Below are positions 45,514 through 48,484 of a DNA stretch of 48,484 bases, in pieces. The stretch spans positions 1-48,484 of the forward strand of contig NZ_PISE01000035.1 in NCBI RefSeq assembly GCF_002835805.1, given 5' to 3'. Within the stretch, counting starts at the first letter, position 1. Each line of letters opens with the position of its first letter. The DNA comes from Niallia nealsonii. GTDB taxonomy: Bacteria > Bacillota > Bacilli > Bacillales > Cytobacillaceae. The notes under the pieces are model-generated. The model was given only the letters and a program-made list of their open reading frames with translations. It had not been told where the DNA came from and searched no databases. A program made the translations under genes and the position numbers.

Positions 45514-47580
45514 ATGTTTAAAAAGATTTTTGGTGTCTTGCAAAAAGTCGGAAAAGCATTGATGTTGCCAGTGGCTATCTTGCCAGCAGCAGGTATTTTG
45601 CTAGCGTTTGGTAATGCATTGCAAAATCCGGCGCTTTTAGAACTTGCACCGTTTTTTAACAATAGTGGAGTAGTTATGGTTGCTTCTGTTATGGAAAACG
45701 CAGGAAATATCATTTTTAGTAATTTAGCACTATTATTTGCTGTCGGTGTAGCGGTTGGATTGGCTGGCGGCGAAGGTGTAGCTGGATTAGCAGCAATCAT
45801 TGGTTACCTTATCATGAATGTGACAATGGGGACAGCGCTTGGAATTGATGCTGCTGCTTTAGAAGGTAGTAAAGAATATGCAAGTGTTTTAGGTATCCCG
45901 ACTCTAGCAACAGGTGTATTTGGAGGTATTATTGTCGGTATTGTTGCAGCATATGCATATAATAAGTTTTTTGAAATCGAGTTACCTTCTTATCTAGGTT
46001 TCTTTGCTGGAAAAAGATTTGTTCCAATTGCAACTGCTGTATTTTCATTAATTTTAGGTTTATTGATGATAGTGATTTGGCCACCGATTCAACATGGGCT
46101 AAATACTTTCTCTGAGAATATGTTAGGCGCTAACTTAACACTTTCTGCTTTTATTTTTGGTGTTATTGAACGTTCATTAATTCCTTTTGGTCTACATCAT
46201 ATTTTCTATTCTCCTTTCTGGTTTGAATTCGGTAGCTATACTACTCAAGCTGGAGAAATTGTAAAAGGTGATCAAGCAATTTTTATGGCACAAATTAAAG
46301 ACGGGGTCCAAAATTTAACTGCAGGAACGTTTATGGTTGGTAAATTCCCATTCATGATGTTTGGTTTGCCAGCTGCTGCTCTTGCAATTTATCATGAAGC
46401 ACGTCCTGAAAGAAAAGCGATTGTAGGTGGTTTGATGGCATCTGCTGCGCTAACATCTTTCTTAACAGGTATTACAGAGCCATTAGAGTTCTCTTTCTTA
46501 TTCGTAGCTCCAGTATTATTTGGTATTCACGCGATATTTGCAGGTCTATCATTTATGACTATGCAATTACTAAATGTAAAAGTTGGTATGACATTCTCTG
46601 GAGGATTAATCGACTATATTTTATTCGGTCTAATCAATCCTCAAACAAATGCATGGATTATAATTCCAGTAGGATTAGTATTTGCGGTTATTTACTACTT
46701 TGGTTTCCGTTTTGCAATCCGCAAATTCAATTTAAAAACTCCAGGTCGTGAGGATGAAGAGGAAGAAGAATCTGCAGGAACAACAACTACTAGCGATCTC
46801 CCATATGAAGTATTAGAAGCGATGGGTGGACAAGAAAATATTGGACACTTAGACGCATGTATTACTCGTCTTCGTGTAACGGTTAATGATATTAAAGAAG
46901 TAGACAAAGATCGTCTGAAAAAATTAGGAGCGGCAGGAGTACTTGAAGTAGGTAATAATATTCAAGCTATTTTTGGTCCTCGTTCTGAAACGATTAAGGG
47001 ACAAATGAAAGATATTATGAGTGGAAAAAGACCACGTCCTACTGCAAAGCCATCTATGGAAAAAGAAGTGTCACAGCAAATTGAAGAAGTTAATCCAGGA
47101 GCGCTTCAAGGGAATGCGGAAGGAAATGATTCTTTTATATCACCTATAAAAGGACAATTAGTTCCAATTACAGAAGTTCCTGATGCAGTATTTGCTGGGA
47201 AAATGATGGGAGATGGCTTTGCGATTATTCCTTCTGAAGGTACAGTTGTATCACCTGTTGACGGAAAAATTGTAAACTTATTCCCTACAAAACATGCTTT
47301 TGGCATCTTGGCTGATAATAGCCGCGAAATTCTTATTCATTTTGGTATTGATACTGTCAAACTAAAAGGAGAAGGATTCGAAACATTAGTATCTGAAAAT
47401 GATACAGTAACAAAAGGTCAGCCGATTTTAAAAGTGGATTTAGACTTTATTAAAGAAAATGCTACATCTACTATTACTCCAGTTGTATTTACTAATCTTT
47501 CTGAAGGGCAGTCTGTAAAGCTTAATAAGCAAGGGAATGTAGATATTAAGGAAGAAGATATTATTTCTATTGAAAATTAA
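45514..47580 (+). CDS. ptsG: glucose-specific PTS permease EIICBA (PtsG)
   Basis: A 688-residue glucose permease of the Gram-positive EIIC-EIIB-EIIA order. EIIC occupies roughly residues 1-410, with [33 protein letters not shown] at the N-terminus and [12 protein letters not shown] near residue 315. EIIB carries the phosphocysteine in [17 protein letters not shown] has H594 and active H609 ([10 protein letters not shown]). Linkers rich in E/T separate the domains. GGAGGA precedes ATG. It brings in and phosphorylates glucose and signals to GlcT. Expression requires antitermination in the leader. Confidence 0.96.
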   Translation: MFKKIFGVLQKVGKALMLPVAILPAAGILLAFGNALQNPALLELAPFFNNSGVVMVASVMENAGNIIFSNLALLFAVGVAVGLAGGEGVAGLAAIIGYLIMNVTMGTALGIDAAALEGSKEYASVLGIPTLATGVFGGIIVGIVAAYAYNKFFEIELPSYLGFFAGKRFVPIATAVFSLILGLLMIVIWPPIQHGLNTFSENMLGANLTLSAFIFGVIERSLIPFGLHHIFYSPFWFEFGSYTTQAGEIVKGDQAIFMAQIKDGVQNLTAGTFMVGKFPFMMFGLPAAALAIYHEARPERKAIVGGLMASAALTSFLTGITEPLEFSFLFVAPVLFGIHAIFAGLSFMTMQLLNVKVGMTFSGGLIDYILFGLINPQTNAWIIIPVGLVFAVIYYFGFRFAIRKFNLKTPGREDEEEEESAGTTTTSDLPYEVLEAMGGQENIGHLDACITRLRVTVNDIKEVDKDRLKKLGAAGVLEVGNNIQAIFGPRSETIKGQMKDIMSGKRPRPTAKPSMEKEVSQQIEEVNPGALQGNAEGNDSFISPIKGQLVPITEVPDAVFAGKMMGDGFAIIPSEGTVVSPVDGKIVNLFPTKHAFGILADNSREILIHFGIDTVKLKGEGFETLVSENDTVTKGQPILKVDLDFIKENATSTITPVVFTNLSEGQSVKLNKQGNVDIKEEDIISIEN

Positions 47581-47586
47581 TTTCTC

Positions 47587-47638
47587 TATATAAAAAAAGA
47601 AACTCGGCTGCAAGTGGTTGGGTTTCTTTTTTTATATA
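47587..47638. terminator. terminator after ptsG
   Basis: TATAAAAAAAGAAAC pairs with GTTTCTTTTTTTATA around a loop of about 18 bases, a long A/T stem with a T-run, 7 bases after the stop codon. Confidence 0.85.
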
Positions 47639-48189
47639 AACTTTGTTAAAGTTAATTGCTGATTTTTTCGTTACATTATTTGGGGTGGAAGGCATGAGTT
47701 CCCTGTGGACAAAGCGGATGGCTGGAGTGAACACTGATAGCTGAATTTAAAAGAAGTTTTGTTTTGAGAGCTGATAAATCCTCTGTTTTTCAAGTGGTAG
47801 TGTTGTGACAGCTAGTGGAGAGCAATTGACTTTCTTCTTTATAGAAAAGACTGTTTTTAGGGATGTTTTTTTGAGGGAAAGAAAAGTAATTACTATTAAA
47901 AAGTTTTGATGATTAAACAATCGAACTCATGTTGTCTGTTTTTTACTATCGCGATTAGGGCGTAGGGTAGTTGTACTACAATTTGATTTAGGTAGAGAAA
48001 TCAGATGGAATGTTTATATTATTTCTGGTTGGATTCTTTCGGAGTTTTGTATAGATAATTTATTTGTTGAATGGAAAAATCTTAACGGGAGGCTTTAAGA
48101 AGATTTTCTCCTTCGAGCAATTCTGGAATGAAGATAGTTTTATTTAAACTGAATAAGAAGAATTAATGGAATAAAAAATATAAAAAGTA
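47639..48189. other. gene-free interval before the rrn promoters
   Basis: About 550 bases without a supportable gene. One short frame (ATG 47695 to TGA 47745, 16 codons) has GGAAGG upstream but no other support. No repeat or hairpin of note. Confidence 0.5.
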
Positions 48190-48218
48190 TTGACCGATAG
48201 ATTAATGGGTGATATTAT
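48190..48218 (+). promoter_or_regulatory. rRNA operon promoter P1
   Basis: TTGACC (48190-48195), 17-base spacer and TATTAT (48213-48218). A short hairpin (GTTGC TTCTGACA GCAAC) lies at the likely transcript start. Confidence 0.85.
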
Positions 48219-48305
48219 ATAAAGGTTGCTTCTGACAGCAACGAAAAAATATAAACATAACTTATCAACAATGATTTAATAGAAAAAAACTTCTTAAAAA
48301 AGTTG

Positions 48306-48335
48306 TTGACTTAACAAAAGAAGTTATGGTATATT
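48306..48335 (+). promoter_or_regulatory. rRNA operon promoter P2
   Basis: TTGACT (48306-48311), 18-base spacer and TATATT (48330-48335). A short hairpin (TCGC TTCTGA GCGA) follows at the transcript start, similar to the one after P1. The pair is the tandem arrangement of Bacillus rrn operons. Confidence 0.85.
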
Positions 48336-48367
48336 AATAAAGTCGCTTCTGAGCGATAGAAACAAAT

Positions 48368-48376
48368 TGCTCTTTG
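48368..48376 (+). promoter_or_regulatory. boxA antitermination site of the rrn leader
   Basis: TGCTCTTTG followed by AAAACTGAACAAAC is the standard Bacillus rrn leader boxA region. The window ends about at the expected start of 16S rRNA. Confidence 0.85.
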
Positions 48377-48484
48377 AAAACTGAACAAACAAAACGTCAA
48401 CAATAAACGTTTATAACTTCTGTTATAAACAAACAAGTAACAAAAAGCTAGAGTTTAGCTTCGGAGCTAATCTTACTCTTTATT

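Noticed and set aside
47695-47745. 16-codon frame with GGAAGG upstream after ptsG
   Set aside because: Only the ribosome binding site-like bases support it; no hairpin, promoter or neighbour gives it a role.

Overview
The window is 48.5 kb of AT-rich chromosome from a Bacillaceae-type Firmicute. It lies between two rRNA operons: it opens with the last bases of a 5S rRNA plus an initiator tRNA, and closes on tandem rrn promoters and the boxA leader just before a 16S gene. Gene order follows the Bacillus subtilis ydiB-to-groESL block (tsaE-tsaB-rimI-tsaD, ydiF, moaC, rex, ydiK, ydiL, groES-groEL) and then the yeaC-yeaD-yebA-guaA-pbuG block. Strong GGAGG-type ribosome binding sites, several TTG/GTG starts and a CIRCE element upstream of groES agree with this. 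The species cannot be named from the sequence alone.

Region 1 (1-10160) is core housekeeping: the t6A tRNA-modification operon, an ABC-F ATPase, molybdopterin and redox regulation genes, two membrane proteins, and the HrcA/CIRCE-controlled chaperonin operon. The tsaD-ydiF gap carries a dense cluster of DnaA boxes.

Region 2 (10163-24606) is a 14.4-kb integrated element bounded by a 20-bp direct repeat formed from the last codons and stop of groEL. It encodes an integrase, a CI-like repressor, a Cro-like protein, an excisionase-like protein, a primase-helicase next to an iteron origin, and then a complete HK97-type head and packaging module (portal, protease, capsid, connector, HNH, small and large terminase, head-tail joining protein). 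It has no tail, tape-measure, baseplate, holin or endolysin gene. This is the layout expected of a capsid-forming phage-inducible chromosomal island (cf-PICI), a satellite that makes its own DNA-filled head and borrows helper-phage tails. One 18-bp operator motif occurs at the lysogeny switch, before the excisionase-like gene and at the promoter of the capsid module, which suggests that a single repressor controls the whole island. The right end carries small cargo genes, including a repressor-controlled pair behind a perfect consensus promoter.

Region 3 (24607-34651) holds the displaced groESL terminator, a DUF4317 protein, and an aryl-beta-glucoside locus: two GH1 6-phospho-beta-glucosidases, a BglP-type PTS permease and the LicT antiterminator. 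Divergent leaders each carry a RAT/terminator switch and a candidate CcpA site. Small membrane and Cys-containing proteins follow.

Region 4 (34652-48484) holds a TerD-zinc ribbon-TerB fusion, a MoxR/DUF58/transglutaminase operon, guaA and pbuG each behind a guanine-class riboswitch (pbuG also behind a PurBox pair), and glcT-ptsG with a GlcT-type RAT. It ends at the promoter region of the next rRNA operon.
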